Source of the DNA: Roseitranquillus sediminis
Lineage (GTDB): Bacteria; Pseudomonadota; Alphaproteobacteria; Rhodobacterales; Rhodobacteraceae
DNA: 64,000 nucleotides
Assembly (NCBI RefSeq): GCF_016918935.1
Contig: NZ_JAFFOB010000025.1
Coordinates: forward strand, 82,330-146,329
Reading direction: 5' to 3'
The translations under genes were made by a program, and so were the position numbers. Below are positions 30,970 to 39,822 of the stretch, piece after piece. The notes beneath the pieces were generated by a model that saw only the letters and a list, made by a program, of their open reading frames with translations, was not told the origin of the DNA and searched no databases. How positions within the stretch are numbered: the first letter of the stretch is position 1; each line of letters starts with the position of its first letter.

Positions 30970-31746
30970 CTAGCGATCGCGGAACTGCGCCTCGCGCTTT
31001 TCGAGGAAGGCGCTCATGCCCTCGGTCTGGTCTTCCGTCGCGAAGAGGGCGTGGAACAGCCGCCGCTCAAACAGGAGCCCCTCGCGCAGGGGCACCTCGT
31101 AGGAACGGTTAACCGCCTCCTTGACGGCCATCACCGTCAGCGCCGACTTCTCCGCGATCTTGGCGGCGGCGGCGCGTGCCTCCTCCATCAGCTTCTTGGC
31201 GGGCACCACGCGGCTCACGAGACCCGCGCGCTCGGCCTCCTCGGCGTCCATGAATCGGCCGGTGAGATGCATCTCCATCGACTTGGACTTGCCAACGAAG
31301 CGCGTCAGGCGCTGGGTCCCGCCGATCCCGGCGACGATGCCGAGATTGATCTCGGGCTGGCCGAAGCGGGCGGTGTCGGCGGCGATGATGAAGTCGCACA
31401 TCATCGCGAGCTCGCACCCGCCGCCCAGCGCATAGCCCGCGACGGCGGCGATGATCGGCTTTCGCACGCGCAGGATGGCCTCTGTCTCGGCACCGAAGAA
31501 GTCGCTCCCGAAGACGTCGACGAAGGTCTTCTCGGACATCTCGCGGATGTCGGCGCCGGCGGCGAACGCCTTCTCCGAGCCGGTCAGGATGATGCAGCGG
31601 ACCTTGTCGTTGGCCTCGGCCTCGCCCAGCGCCTGGCCGAGCTCGGTCAGCAGGGCCTTGTTCAGTGCGTTGAGGGCGTCCGGCCGGTTCAGCCGGATCA
31701 ACGCCACGTGGTCGTCGATCTCGACGACGATCGTCTTGTAGGCCAT
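30970..31746 (-). CDS. Enoyl-CoA hydratase/crotonase family protein
   Basis: 258 residues, the standard length of short-chain enoyl-CoA hydratase, which adds water to trans-2-enoyl-CoA in beta-oxidation. The oxyanion-hole and catalytic regions are clear: [31 protein letters not shown] (catalytic Glu) and [22 protein letters not shown] (second Glu). The start is MAYKTIVVE with GGGGAG upstream. It stands next to mutM (same strand), and in Rhodobacterales such a gene commonly lies near mutM, ubiE, rpsT and dnaA. Confidence 0.93.
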   Translation of the reverse strand: MAYKTIVVEIDDHVALIRLNRPDALNALNKALLTELGQALGEAEANDKVRCIILTGSEKAFAAGADIREMSEKTFVDVFGSDFFGAETEAILRVRKPIIAAVAGYALGGGCELAMMCDFIIAADTARFGQPEINLGIVAGIGGTQRLTRFVGKSKSMEMHLTGRFMDAEEAERAGLVSRVVPAKKLMEEARAAAAKIAEKSALTVMAVKEAVNRSYEVPLREGLLFERRLFHALFATEDQTEGMSAFLEKREAQFRDR

Positions 31747-31802
31747 CGCACACTCCCCCGTCGGCGTCGCCAAGGCTTAGCAGTCCGGGAAGGTCGATCA
31801 AG

Positions 31803-32654
31803 TCATCTCTGGCATGTCGGACAGTGGAAGGTCGAGCGGCCGGACTGAACAATCCGCCGCACGGTGCCGCCGCAGCCGGGGCGCGGGCAGGACATCCCCT
31901 CGCGGTCGTAGACCCGGAACGCGTGCTGGAAATAGCCGAGCTCGCCGTCCGCGCGGCGGTAGTCGCGGAGCGACGAGCCGCCGGCCTCGATCGCCTCCTC
32001 GAGCGTCGCGCGGATCACCGGGACCAACGTCGCGATACGGGCGGCCGCGATGCGGCCCGCCTTGCGGCGGGGGGAGATGCCTACGCGCCAGAGCGCCTCG
32101 CAGACGTAGATGTTGCCGAGGCCCGCCACCACCCGCTGATCGAGGAGCGCGGCCTTGATGGGCGTGTTGCGCCCCCTGAGGCGGCCGACCAGGTAGTCCT
32201 CGTGGAACGCGTTCCCTAGCGGCTCCGGGCCGAGTTCGGCGAGGAGCCAGTGCGCGGCAAGGTCCTCCGTCTTCGCGAGGTCCATCGCCCCGAACCGGCG
32301 CGCGTCGTTGAAGGTGACCGTCGCGCCGTCCTCCATGCGGAAGACGACGTGGTCGTGCCGGTCGGGCGTCGGCCGCTCGTCGTGGAACGCAGCGGTGGGT
32401 GCGCCCGAGATGAGGAGCCGGCCCGACATGCCGAGGTGCATGATGAGCGTCTCGCCCGACGAGAGGTCCGCCAGCAGGTACTTCGACCGCCGCCCCAGCC
32501 GCAGCACCCGCTGGCCGGTGACGCGCGCGGCCATGTCCCGCGGCAGGGGCCAGCGCAGGTCCGGCCGGCGCGTCTCGGCCTCCACGATCAGCCGCCCCTC
32601 CATCACCGGAACGAGACCGCGACGGACTGTTTCGACCTCGGGCAATTCGGGCAA
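31803..32654 (-). CDS. mutM: Formamidopyrimidine-DNA glycosylase
   Basis: 283 residues. It excises 8-oxoguanine and formamidopyrimidines and cuts the abasic site. The TTG start is decided by the chemistry: the mature protein must begin with Pro-Glu ([13 protein letters not shown]), whose proline is the nucleophile. Also visible are the lysine-bearing SGRLL region, the helix-two-turn-helix segment ([17 protein letters not shown]), GGSSLRDY, and the C-terminal zinc finger [26 protein letters not shown]. Divergent from ubiE with 87 bases between. Confidence 0.96.
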   Translation of the reverse strand: MPELPEVETVRRGLVPVMEGRLIVEAETRRPDLRWPLPRDMAARVTGQRVLRLGRRSKYLLADLSSGETLIMHLGMSGRLLISGAPTAAFHDERPTPDRHDHVVFRMEDGATVTFNDARRFGAMDLAKTEDLAAHWLLAELGPEPLGNAFHEDYLVGRLRGRNTPIKAALLDQRVVAGLGNIYVCEALWRVGISPRRKAGRIAAARIATLVPVIRATLEEAIEAGGSSLRDYRRADGELGYFQHAFRVYDREGMSCPRPGCGGTVRRIVQSGRSTFHCPTCQR

Positions 32655-32685
32655 GACGCGCACCTCGTCAGCGAAAGGGGTCGGA

Positions 32686-32713
32686 TTGTCACTCCGGAAG
32701 GGCGACCTATAAG
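32686..32713 (+). promoter_or_regulatory. Promoter of the ubiE-ubiB operon
   Basis: TTGTCA (32686-32691) and TATAAG (32708-32713) are 16 bases apart, a good sigma-70 match, about 30 bases ahead of the ubiE ATG. AAGGAGGGGGAG directly after the -10 is too far from the start to be the ribosome site; GAAGGG nearer the ATG fits better. Confidence 0.6.
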
Positions 32714-32741
32714 GAGGGGGAGTTTCGCGAAGGGCAAGTCC

Positions 32742-33494
32742 ATGGCCGATGACGACCGCACCACGACGCACTTCGGCTATGCCGAGGTGCCGGAGGAGGC
32801 GAAGGCCGGCCTCGTCCACGGCGTCTTTTCGCGGGTCGCCAGCCGCTATGACCTTATGAACGACCTGATGTCCGGTGGCGTCCATCGGCTGTGGAAGGAC
32901 GCGATGATGGACTGGCTCGCGCCGCGGCCAGGCCAGCGACTGCTGGACGTGGCCGGCGGGACCGGGGACATCGCCTTCCGTTTCCTCAAGCGCGCGCCGT
33001 CCGCGAGCGCCGTGGTGCTCGACCTGACCGAGAGCATGTTGACCGAGGGGCGCCGCCGGGCCGAGGCGGCGCGACAGGCCGACCGCCTCAACTGGGCGGT
33101 AGGCGACGCGATGGCGCTGCCGTTCGGGGACGCGAGCTTCGACGTCTACACGATTTCATTCGGGATCCGGAACGTGACCCGGCCGCAGAAGGCGCTGGAG
33201 GAGGCGCTCCGCGTCTTGCGGCCCGGTGGGCGGCTGATGGTGCTGGAATTCAGCCAGATGCCGAGTGCGATGCTGCAGCGGGCCTACGACCTCTACTCGT
33301 TCAACGTCATACCGCGGATGGGTCAGGTCGTGGCGCAGGATCGCGAGAGCTATAAATACCTTGTGGAGTCGATCCGCCGCTTCCCTGACCAGGAGACCTT
33401 CGCCGGGATGATTCGCGAAGCCGGCTTCGACCAGGTCCGCTACCGCAACCTCTCGATGGGCGTCGCCGCGCTGCACTCCGGCTGGAAGCTCTGA
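32742..33494 (+). CDS. ubiE: Ubiquinone/menaquinone biosynthesis C-methyltransferase UbiE
   Basis: 250 residues; an SAM-dependent methyltransferase of the quinone ring. Typical are [26 protein letters not shown], the SAM-binding [47 protein letters not shown], and the C-terminal [17 protein letters not shown]. The start is the ATG giving [13 protein letters not shown]. Followed by ubiB after 4 bases, a common pairing for ubiquinone synthesis. Confidence 0.97.
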   Translation: MADDDRTTTHFGYAEVPEEAKAGLVHGVFSRVASRYDLMNDLMSGGVHRLWKDAMMDWLAPRPGQRLLDVAGGTGDIAFRFLKRAPSASAVVLDLTESMLTEGRRRAEAARQADRLNWAVGDAMALPFGDASFDVYTISFGIRNVTRPQKALEEALRVLRPGGRLMVLEFSQMPSAMLQRAYDLYSFNVIPRMGQVVAQDRESYKYLVESIRRFPDQETFAGMIREAGFDQVRYRNLSMGVAALHSGWKL

Positions 33495-33498
33495 CGGA

Positions 33499-35028
33499 TT
33501 GCGCGGACCGCACAACATCTGGCGCCTCGTGCGCACCGGCGCCACGTTGGAACGGACCGGCGCGATGGGAGTGGTCCTCGACGCCTTCCAGGCGCCGCCG
33601 CACATGCGGATGGTCGCGCGGATCCTCGGCTGGCCCTTCGCCTGGCTCGGGGACAAGGGTGACCCGGCGCTGCCGCCCGCGACGCGCGCGCTGACGGCGC
33701 TGGGTCCGGCCTACATCAAGTTCGGTCAGATCCTGTCGACCCGCCCCGACGTGGTGGGTGACGAGCTCGCGACGCAGCTGCGCGTCCTGCAGGACAAGCT
33801 CGATCCGTTCCCGCAGGACGTCGCGATGCGCGAGGTCGCGTCCGAGCTCGAACAGCCGGTCGACCGCCTCTTCTCCGAGTTCAGCCCTCCGGTCGCCGCA
33901 GCCTCGATCGCCCAGGTGCACAAGGCGAAACTGCGCGAGACCGGCGAGGAGGTGGCGGTCAAGGTGCTGCGACCGGGGATCGAGCGCGCCTTCCGCAAGG
34001 ACATCGACGCCTTCTACCTTGCGGCGCGCATGGTCGAGCTGCTGTCGCCCTCGTCCCGCCGGCTTCACCCGATGGACGTCATCGCGCATTTCGAGGGCGT
34101 GGTGATGGGCGAGCTCGACCTGAGGCTCGAATCATCCGCCGCTGCGGAATTTGCCGCCAACACCAGGCGCGACGAGGGCTTCCGCGTGCCGCACGCGCAC
34201 TGGTTCCTGTCGTCGCGCCGCGTGATGACCATCGAGTGGGCTGATGGCGTGCCGGCCGGCGACATAGCCGCCATTGACGCCGCGGGCCACGACCGCGCCG
34301 CACTGGGCGAGCGGGTGCTCAAATTGTTCCTGAGCCATGCCCTGCGCGACGGCTACTTCCACGCCGACATGCACCAGGGAAACCTCAAGATCGCGCCGAC
34401 CGGCGACATCGTGGCGATGGATTTCGGCATCATGGGGCGGATCGACGAGTACACCCGCCGGGTCTACGCCGAGATCCTCTTCGGATTCATCCGCAAGGAC
34501 TATCGCCGGGTCGCCGAGGTGCATTTCGAGGCGGGTTATGTCCCCGCGGACCGCAACATCGACGAGTTCGCCCGCGCGCTCCGGGCAGTGGGCGAGCCGA
34601 TCTTCGGGATGGACGCGAGCCGGATTTCCATGGGCCGCCTGCTGACCTACCTCTTCGAGGTGACCGAACGGTTCGGCATGGAGACGCGGACCGAACTGAT
34701 CCTGCTGCAGCGCACCATGGTGGTGGTCGAGGGCGTGGCGCGCTCGCTCAACCCGCACATCAACATCTGGCAGGTCGCCCAGCCGATCGTGGAGAGCTAC
34801 ATCCGGCAGTACATCGGTCCGCGCGCCATGGCACGGGACCTGACGAGGACGGCGCGGGTGCTCGCGCGGCTGGGTCCGCGCCTGCCGCAGCTCGCCGAGT
34901 CGGCGCTGATACACCATGTGTGGGAGCCGAAGCGCGAGCCGCGCCGCCGCGCATGGCCGAGGCTCGCGCAGATGGCGTTGGGCGGCGGTCTTGTCGCGGC
35001 GGGCGTCTGGATCGGCGCCCTCCTCTGA
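33499..35028 (+). CDS. ubiB: Ubiquinone biosynthesis protein kinase-like UbiB
   Basis: 509 residues; an atypical (ADCK/ABC1 family) ATPase needed for ubiquinone synthesis, with hydrophobic C-terminal residues (about 485-508) for membrane attachment. Motifs: GPAYIKFGQILSTRPD (KxGQ motif), PVAAASIAQVHKAKL (Ala-rich loop), VKVLRPGI, HADMHQGNLKI and VAMDFGIMGRID (DFG). The start is TTG, giving MRGPHNIWRLVRTG, which matches family starts and lies 4 bases after ubiE. Confidence 0.95.
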   Translation: MRGPHNIWRLVRTGATLERTGAMGVVLDAFQAPPHMRMVARILGWPFAWLGDKGDPALPPATRALTALGPAYIKFGQILSTRPDVVGDELATQLRVLQDKLDPFPQDVAMREVASELEQPVDRLFSEFSPPVAAASIAQVHKAKLRETGEEVAVKVLRPGIERAFRKDIDAFYLAARMVELLSPSSRRLHPMDVIAHFEGVVMGELDLRLESSAAAEFAANTRRDEGFRVPHAHWFLSSRRVMTIEWADGVPAGDIAAIDAAGHDRAALGERVLKLFLSHALRDGYFHADMHQGNLKIAPTGDIVAMDFGIMGRIDEYTRRVYAEILFGFIRKDYRRVAEVHFEAGYVPADRNIDEFARALRAVGEPIFGMDASRISMGRLLTYLFEVTERFGMETRTELILLQRTMVVVEGVARSLNPHINIWQVAQPIVESYIRQYIGPRAMARDLTRTARVLARLGPRLPQLAESALIHHVWEPKREPRRRAWPRLAQMALGGGLVAAGVWIGALL

Positions 35029-35035
35029 GGGCGCC
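35014..35035. terminator. Hairpin over the ubiB stop codon
   Basis: Perfect 9-bp arms GGCGCCCTC (35014-35022) and GAGGGCGCC (35027-35035) around CTCT; the ubiB stop (35026-35028) lies inside. It stands between convergent ubiB and flgD. There is no T tract. Confidence 0.55.
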
Positions 35036-35047
35036 GGAGCGAGCCAG

Positions 35048-35719
35048 TCAGGCCGGTTCGCGCAGAGCGGTCACGTCGGTCGGCGCGACCTTCACCCCGC
35101 CCTCGAGCACGAGGACCGTGGCGCCCTTCTCGTTCCGTGCCTCGATGACGCGGGAATAGGTCTCGAGCGCGTCCGTACGCAGTACGGTGCCCTTCGCGAT
35201 GCTCTGGAGCGAGAAGGTGTAGGCGCCCTCTGGCAGCGGCTTGCCGTTCGCGCCGACGCCCGCCCACGAGAGCGGTCCAGCCGTGGGCGCAAGCTCCTGG
35301 CGCTGCACTTCCTGGCCGGATGCGTCGTGCACCACGAGCGCCATCCGGTCGGCGGCCGAGGCGGGCTGTGCATCGAGGCGGATCGGCGTTCCGTCAAACC
35401 AGACGGGCCCGGCGCTGCGTGCCTCCATCCCGACCCAGCCCGCCATCTGCGACATGCCCGCCACGGTCATCTGCGCCGCCATCTCCTTGAGCAGGTCGTT
35501 GGTCCGCACCTGCTGCTCGACGCTCGAGAAGGTCGCGAGCTGCACGGCGAACTCGGTCGAGTCGAGCGGGTTCATCGGGTCCTGGTTCTGCATCTGGACG
35601 GTCAGCATCTTGAGGAACGTCTCGAAATCCGAACTGAGAGCGGACTTCGCCTCCTTTTCCTTGCCCGTCGGGGCCGTAGCGGCCGGTGGCGTCGTCGCCG
35701 TGGTCTGTGTCACGTCCAT
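35048..35719 (-). CDS. flgD: Flagellar hook capping (scaffold) protein FlgD
   Basis: 223 residues. FlgD caps the growing hook. The N-terminal FETFLKMLTVQMQNQDPMNPLDSTEFAVQLATFSSVEQQVRTNDLL is the conserved FlgD signature; the C-terminal half is the Ig-like/tudor part (WFDGTPIRLDAQ, PEGAYTFSLQSIAKG). Downstream of fliK on the same strand with 14 bases between, a logical pairing since FliK measures hook length. Confidence 0.95.
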   Translation of the reverse strand: MDVTQTTATTPPAATAPTGKEKEAKSALSSDFETFLKMLTVQMQNQDPMNPLDSTEFAVQLATFSSVEQQVRTNDLLKEMAAQMTVAGMSQMAGWVGMEARSAGPVWFDGTPIRLDAQPASAADRMALVVHDASGQEVQRQELAPTAGPLSWAGVGANGKPLPEGAYTFSLQSIAKGTVLRTDALETYSRVIEARNEKGATVLVLEGGVKVAPTDVTALREPA

Positions 35720-35733
35720 GGTCGTGTCTCCTG

Positions 35734-37314
35734 TCAGAGGCGCAGGTCGAGGCCGGCGGTCGCATCACCGGCCTGGGGTTGCGGCGCGGCATCAGGCGCG
35801 GCCAGCGGCGCTGCCGTCTCTGTGCCGGGGTCTGGGACGGCCGATTCGCGCGCCTGCTGCTGCCGCTCGCTCGAGAAGCTGAAGCTCAGGTTCTCGAATC
35901 CCAGCGAACGTAGCTCCTGCGCCAGCTGGTCGATGTGGCGGCGCAGGAGATCGAGTGTTTCCGGTCTGTCCGCCGCCACCACCATGGTCATGGCGCCGTC
36001 TGAGGCCTCGAGCGTCATGCGGACGGTGCCGAGTTCCTCGGGCTTGAGCGTCAGCTCGACGGGCCCGTCACGCAGGAGCCGCGCCGCCTCGGCAAGCTGC
36101 TGCATGACCGGGCGGGGCGCCTCGGCGCGGGCGGCGGTGACATCGGAGCGCGCGGCCTCGAAGCCGGAGCGGCTCTCGACCGCCGCCAGCTCGGTCTGCG
36201 CGAGCGCTTCATCCTTGGGCAGCGCTTCCACCAGGTTGGCGTCGCTCAAAGCAACCGTCGGTTTGACAAGGTCGAAGTCCGCGCGGGTGCGCTCGACTTG
36301 CTTCGCCGGCTCGGCAGCGGACGATGATGCACGCGCTTCCTCGACCGTTTCCGGCGCATCTTCCGGCAGCGGCGAATCGGGTTGACCTTCCGCTGGCGTC
36401 GTCACGCTCGCCACGGCGGCGGATGCCTGGGATCGCAGGCTGCGATCACCGGTCTGCGCAACTGATGTCCGCGCGACCGGCTCGCCGGCAGTCCGCGTCG
36501 GCGGACGCACGACCTCGTCGCCCAGAGCGGGTGATGTAGCGTTCGGCGTTCCAGGCCGTGACTCGATCGGAGTCGCGACAGCTGCCGGCTGGCGCACGTC
36601 TCGCTGCGCGACAGGATCGACCGCCTCGTCGCGCGCCTGCTTGACGGATGCTGGCGACGGATGAGGCGTGGCCTCGGACCTCGCAGCGGAACGCGGGGCC
36701 GGCTTCGCGGCCTCATCCGGGCGCACCGGAACAGCTGTGGCCGCAGCAGCTGGCGTCTCCGAGGGCATCAGCTTCGCAGCGGGAACGGAGGTGGCTTGAT
36801 CATTCGACGGGGCGGCACCAGCCGATTGTCTCTCCTGTAGAACGGATCCTGGCCTTTGCCCCTCCGTCGCAAGTTGTAGCGTCTCGCCTGCATCGGCGGA
36901 GGCGTGCCGGATCACTCCTCTGTCCACCGAATGCGGCGCAGATCCTGACGGCGGTAGTGCGGCGGCGCGCACGTCGATCCCGGCTGCGTTGGCAGCCTCG
37001 GGCAATGGCACGACCGTGGCATTGGGCGCGGCGGGCTCGGCAATAGCCATCTCCGGCGCGCAAATCGGCTGCTGTTCGGCGGGAGCCGCCTCGGCGGCGT
37101 CGAGCGTGAGGAGATCGCGGGCGAGCGATTCGCGACGAGCCTTCGCGAAGCTCTCAGCCCCCCCGCCTCGCGATGCGTCGCCAGGGCCGAAACGCGTATC
37201 GGTCGCTCCGAAGATGCTGGCGAACTGGTCCGATCCGGCCTGCGCGGAGCGGGCAGATGCCGCGCCCTGCTCGCGCGCTGCAGGACCGGACGGGACGATC
37301 GATGGAATCATCAT
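35734..37314 (-). CDS. fliK: Flagellar hook-length control protein FliK
   Basis: 526 residues. The long Ala/Pro/Glu-rich N-terminal region (ruler part, no conserved motifs) is followed by the conserved C-terminal hook-length domain (about 400-500): LLRDGPVELTLKPEELGTVRMTLEASDGAMTMVVAADRPETLDLLRRHIDQLAQELRSLGF. FliK is secreted during hook growth and switches FlhB to filament export. Divergent from the flgJ-like gene. Confidence 0.9.
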   Translation of the reverse strand: MMIPSIVPSGPAAREQGAASARSAQAGSDQFASIFGATDTRFGPGDASRGGGAESFAKARRESLARDLLTLDAAEAAPAEQQPICAPEMAIAEPAAPNATVVPLPEAANAAGIDVRAAALPPSGSAPHSVDRGVIRHASADAGETLQLATEGQRPGSVLQERQSAGAAPSNDQATSVPAAKLMPSETPAAAATAVPVRPDEAAKPAPRSAARSEATPHPSPASVKQARDEAVDPVAQRDVRQPAAVATPIESRPGTPNATSPALGDEVVRPPTRTAGEPVARTSVAQTGDRSLRSQASAAVASVTTPAEGQPDSPLPEDAPETVEEARASSSAAEPAKQVERTRADFDLVKPTVALSDANLVEALPKDEALAQTELAAVESRSGFEAARSDVTAARAEAPRPVMQQLAEAARLLRDGPVELTLKPEELGTVRMTLEASDGAMTMVVAADRPETLDLLRRHIDQLAQELRSLGFENLSFSFSSERQQQARESAVPDPGTETAAPLAAPDAAPQPQAGDATAGLDLRL

Positions 37315-37424
37315 TTGCGAAAGGCCTTCTGCCTGTGCTTCGGCCGCAGATGACAGACGGCGGTTACCGCTTCTTTACCGCTGGCTGAGAAATCTGCCGT
37401 CCATCCGAAGAATTGGAGGCGTCG

Positions 37425-37727
37425 ATGATCACCCCAAGCCTGCCGCAGGCGCCCCTGCCGGGGCTGCGAACGGCGACTGTCGAGAAACAGCACGATGCCG
37501 ATGCGGCGCTGCGCGAAACGGCGCAGAAGCTGGAGGCGAACTTTCTCGCCGAGATGCTCAAGGCCGCCGGCGTGGGCAAGCAGATCGAGGGCTGGGGCGG
37601 CGGCGTGGGCGAGGACCAGTTCGCCTCGTTCCTGCGTCAGGCCCAGGCGGACGAGATGGCCAGGACCGGGGGACTCGGGCTGGCGGAGAGCCTCTTCCAA
37701 GCACTTAAGGAGCGGACCGATGACTGA
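37425..37727 (+). CDS. Rod-binding protein, FlgJ N-terminal type
   Basis: 100 residues. It matches only the N-terminal rod-cap half of FlgJ (AQKLEANFLAEMLKAAGVGK...FASFLRQAQADEMARTGGLGLAESLFQAL). The muramidase half of enterobacterial FlgJ is absent, as usual in alphaproteobacteria; a separate lytic transglycosylase gene lies at 51882-52643. The start ATG follows GGAGG at good spacing. Confidence 0.85.
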   Translation: MITPSLPQAPLPGLRTATVEKQHDADAALRETAQKLEANFLAEMLKAAGVGKQIEGWGGGVGEDQFASFLRQAQADEMARTGGLGLAESLFQALKERTDD

Positions 37728-38064
37728 GGCTGATGTCGTGGAGCGGGTGGCCGCGCTGCTTGAGGAAGAGCGGGCGGCGGTACTGGCGGCGGATTTCGAC
37801 GCGATGTCGGCGATCGCCGGTCGGAAGGAGCCGCTCTTCGTCGAGCTGCGCGAGGCGCATCCGACGGAGGCCTGCCTCGGCCGACTACGTCGAATGGCCG
37901 AAGAGAATGCCGGCCTGCTGGCGGCGTCGGCGCGCGGCATCCGCTCGGTCACGCGCCGGATCGCCGAGATTCGCTCCGCCAACGGACCGCTGCGCACTTA
38001 CTCGCAGGACGGGCGCGCCCAGACCGCCGGCGTCACCTCCCGGTCGCTCGAGCGGCGGGCGTAA
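37720..38064 (+). CDS. FlgN-like flagellar chaperone
   Basis: 114 residues, largely helical (EADVVERVAALLEEERAAVLAADFDAMSAIAGRKEPLFVELREA, then a second helical hairpin). Size, helix pattern and position directly after the rod-binding gene and before flagellin fit FlgN, the export chaperone of FlgK and FlgL. The ATG overlaps the end of the preceding gene by 8 bases. FlgN is weakly conserved, so the call rests partly on context. Confidence 0.65.
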   Translation: MTEADVVERVAALLEEERAAVLAADFDAMSAIAGRKEPLFVELREAHPTEACLGRLRRMAEENAGLLAASARGIRSVTRRIAEIRSANGPLRTYSQDGRAQTAGVTSRSLERRA

Positions 38065-38101
38065 TTTGCTTTCAATCTTCCGCATTTATACCCTGCGCCG
38101 C

Positions 38102-38116
38102 TTAAACCCTTCTTAG
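38102..38116 (+). promoter_or_regulatory. CtrA-like site upstream of flagellin
   Basis: TTAA-N7-TTAG (38102-38105 and 38113-38116) in the context GCTTAA-N7-TTAGCC. The same extended pattern occurs in front of fliF on the opposite strand. It lies about 150 bases before the flagellin start. Confidence 0.6.
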
Positions 38117-38205
38117 CCATTCGGCGCCAGAAACAGCCCTGCATCCGACGGGATGGCGCGGCGAGCCAAAAGATCGCCAGCAGACGTCAGAATGGCGACA
38201 ACCCA

Positions 38206-38247
38206 GCTCCGAAAGGAGCGGCACGAAAACCCTGGCGCAAAAGCGCC
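38206..38247 (+). promoter_or_regulatory. Two small hairpins in the flagellin 5' leader
   Basis: GCTCC-GAAA-GGAGC (38206-38219, a GNRA tetraloop) and GGCGC-AAAA-GCGCC (38234-38247) lie just ahead of the AAAAGGAAAA ribosome site and the ATG at 38265. In Caulobacter FlbT acts on the flagellin leader; flbT is encoded just downstream here, so these are candidate contact structures. Confidence 0.45.
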
Positions 38248-38264
38248 TGCAAAAGGAAAATGAA

Positions 38265-39731
38265 ATGTCCAGCATTCTGACGAACAACGGCGCCATGACG
38301 GCGCTGCAGACGCTCAAGTCCATCAACAAGAACACCGCCGACATCCAGAACCAGATCTCGACGGGCAAGGCGATCAGCTCCGCGAAGGACAACGCCGCGG
38401 TCTGGGCGATCTCGAAGGTCATGGAGGCCGACGTCACCGGCTTCAAGGCGATCTCGGACAGCCTCACGCTCGGCGAATCCACCGTCGCGGTTGCGAAGAA
38501 CGCTTCCGAGACGGTCACGGACCTGCTGACGCAGATCAAGGGCAAGATCGTCGCCGCCCAGGAAGAGAACGTCGACCGGGGCAAGGTCCAGCAGGATATC
38601 TCTGCGCTTCGCGACCAGATTAAGACCGTCGTCAACTCGGCGCAGTTCAACGGCCTGAACATGGTCAAGGGCACCGACGACGTGAACATTTTGTCGTCGC
38701 TCGACCGTAGTGCCGACGGCACCGTCACGACGAGCGACATCACCGTCGCCCGGCAGGACCTGACAACTGGTGCCGGCGTCTGGGGAGGCGGCAACGACAT
38801 CAGCGGCCGCATCACGATCGGCGGCGGAGCCACTCAGGCCGAGGCGGCCGGTAACTCGCTCGCGCTAACCCTGACCCATGCCAGCCTAGGCGGGTCGAAC
38901 GATATCACGATCGGCGGGACCACAATCAGCTTCGCGCAGGGTGCCAACGCGACGGAAAGCACTTCCAATGCGATGGCGGCTATCAATGCCCTCGGACTGG
39001 AAGGCATCACCGCCAGCCTCACGACTGACGGAAGCGACGGTGGCCTGACGATTGCTTCGACGAAATCCTTTGAGGATGTCGCCGTGACTTCTGGCGCCGG
39101 TATTGCCGGCGATGGCACCATCGGGATGCGCGCCGAGAGCGTTAATCTGGATACCACCACTGGCGTCGAAGCCGGCGACGGCTATCGCATCAGTGTTGGC
39201 GGGACGGCTTTCCAGTATGTCGCGGGTAGCGGCGAGACTATGGAAGACGTTGCACGAGGCCTCAAGACGGCGATCGACGCTGGGGGCCTCACCGGTATTA
39301 CCACCAGAGTGTCGCAGGACACGTCGACGGGCCAATGGAGCGTCAAAATTGACAATTCCGATCCTGCGGCGGCCTCGCTTTCTGTCGCCGGCATCACCGG
39401 CGGACAAGCGTCCGGGGGATTGTTCGGCCTCGACAACATTAATGTAACGAAAGACCCTGAAGCGGCGCTTGATAATATTGAGACGTTGATCCAAAACTCG
39501 ATCGACGCCGCCGCCTCGTTCGGTTCGGTCCAGAACCGGATCGAGATCCAGAACGACTTCGTCGGCAAGCTGATGGACTCGATGAAGTCGGGCATCGGCG
39601 CCATGGTCGACGCGGACATGGAAGAAGCCTCGGCGCGTCTGCAGGCCCTGCAGGTGCAGCAGCAGCTGGGTGTCCAGTCGCTGTCGATGGCGAACCAGGC
39701 GCCGCAGTCGCTCCTGTCGCTCTTCCGGTAA
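38265..39731 (+). CDS. Flagellin
   Basis: 488 residues. The conserved D0/D1 ends are clear: SSILTNNGAMTALQTLKSINKNTADIQNQISTGKAISSAKDNAAVWAI at the start, and FGSVQNRIEIQNDFVGKLMDSMKSGIGAMVDADMEEASARLQALQVQQQLGVQSLSMANQAPQSLLSLF at the end. The central part (about 165-400) contains two related units of about 65 residues with an ISVGGT/ITIGGT start, resembling flagellin hook-IN motifs, and has a lower third-position GC than the ends. AAAAGGAAAA precedes the ATG. Followed by a strong hairpin, flaF and flbT. Confidence 0.97.
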   Translation: MSSILTNNGAMTALQTLKSINKNTADIQNQISTGKAISSAKDNAAVWAISKVMEADVTGFKAISDSLTLGESTVAVAKNASETVTDLLTQIKGKIVAAQEENVDRGKVQQDISALRDQIKTVVNSAQFNGLNMVKGTDDVNILSSLDRSADGTVTTSDITVARQDLTTGAGVWGGGNDISGRITIGGGATQAEAAGNSLALTLTHASLGGSNDITIGGTTISFAQGANATESTSNAMAAINALGLEGITASLTTDGSDGGLTIASTKSFEDVAVTSGAGIAGDGTIGMRAESVNLDTTTGVEAGDGYRISVGGTAFQYVAGSGETMEDVARGLKTAIDAGGLTGITTRVSQDTSTGQWSVKIDNSDPAAASLSVAGITGGQASGGLFGLDNINVTKDPEAALDNIETLIQNSIDAAASFGSVQNRIEIQNDFVGKLMDSMKSGIGAMVDADMEEASARLQALQVQQQLGVQSLSMANQAPQSLLSLFR

Positions 39732-39741
39732 CGGACCCAGG

Positions 39742-39767
39742 CGGGGCGCCCGAAAGGCGCCCCGTTT
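39742..39767 (+). terminator. Hairpin between flagellin and flaF
   Basis: Perfect 9-bp arms CGGGGCGCC (39742-39750) and GGCGCCCCG (39756-39764), loop CGAAA, followed by TTT. It lies 10 bases after the flagellin stop. Probably a terminator or a partial one that leaves flaF at lower expression. Confidence 0.75.
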
Positions 39768-39822
39768 CCGCTCGCGGAAAATCCGCGCACCTCCACGTCC
39801 CAAGTTCCAGGAAGGATACGAC

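Noticed and set aside
37364-37378. TTAC-N7-TTAC between fliK and the flgJ-like gene as CtrA site
   Set aside because: The spacing is right, but both half sites deviate, so it is mentioned only as a weak variant.
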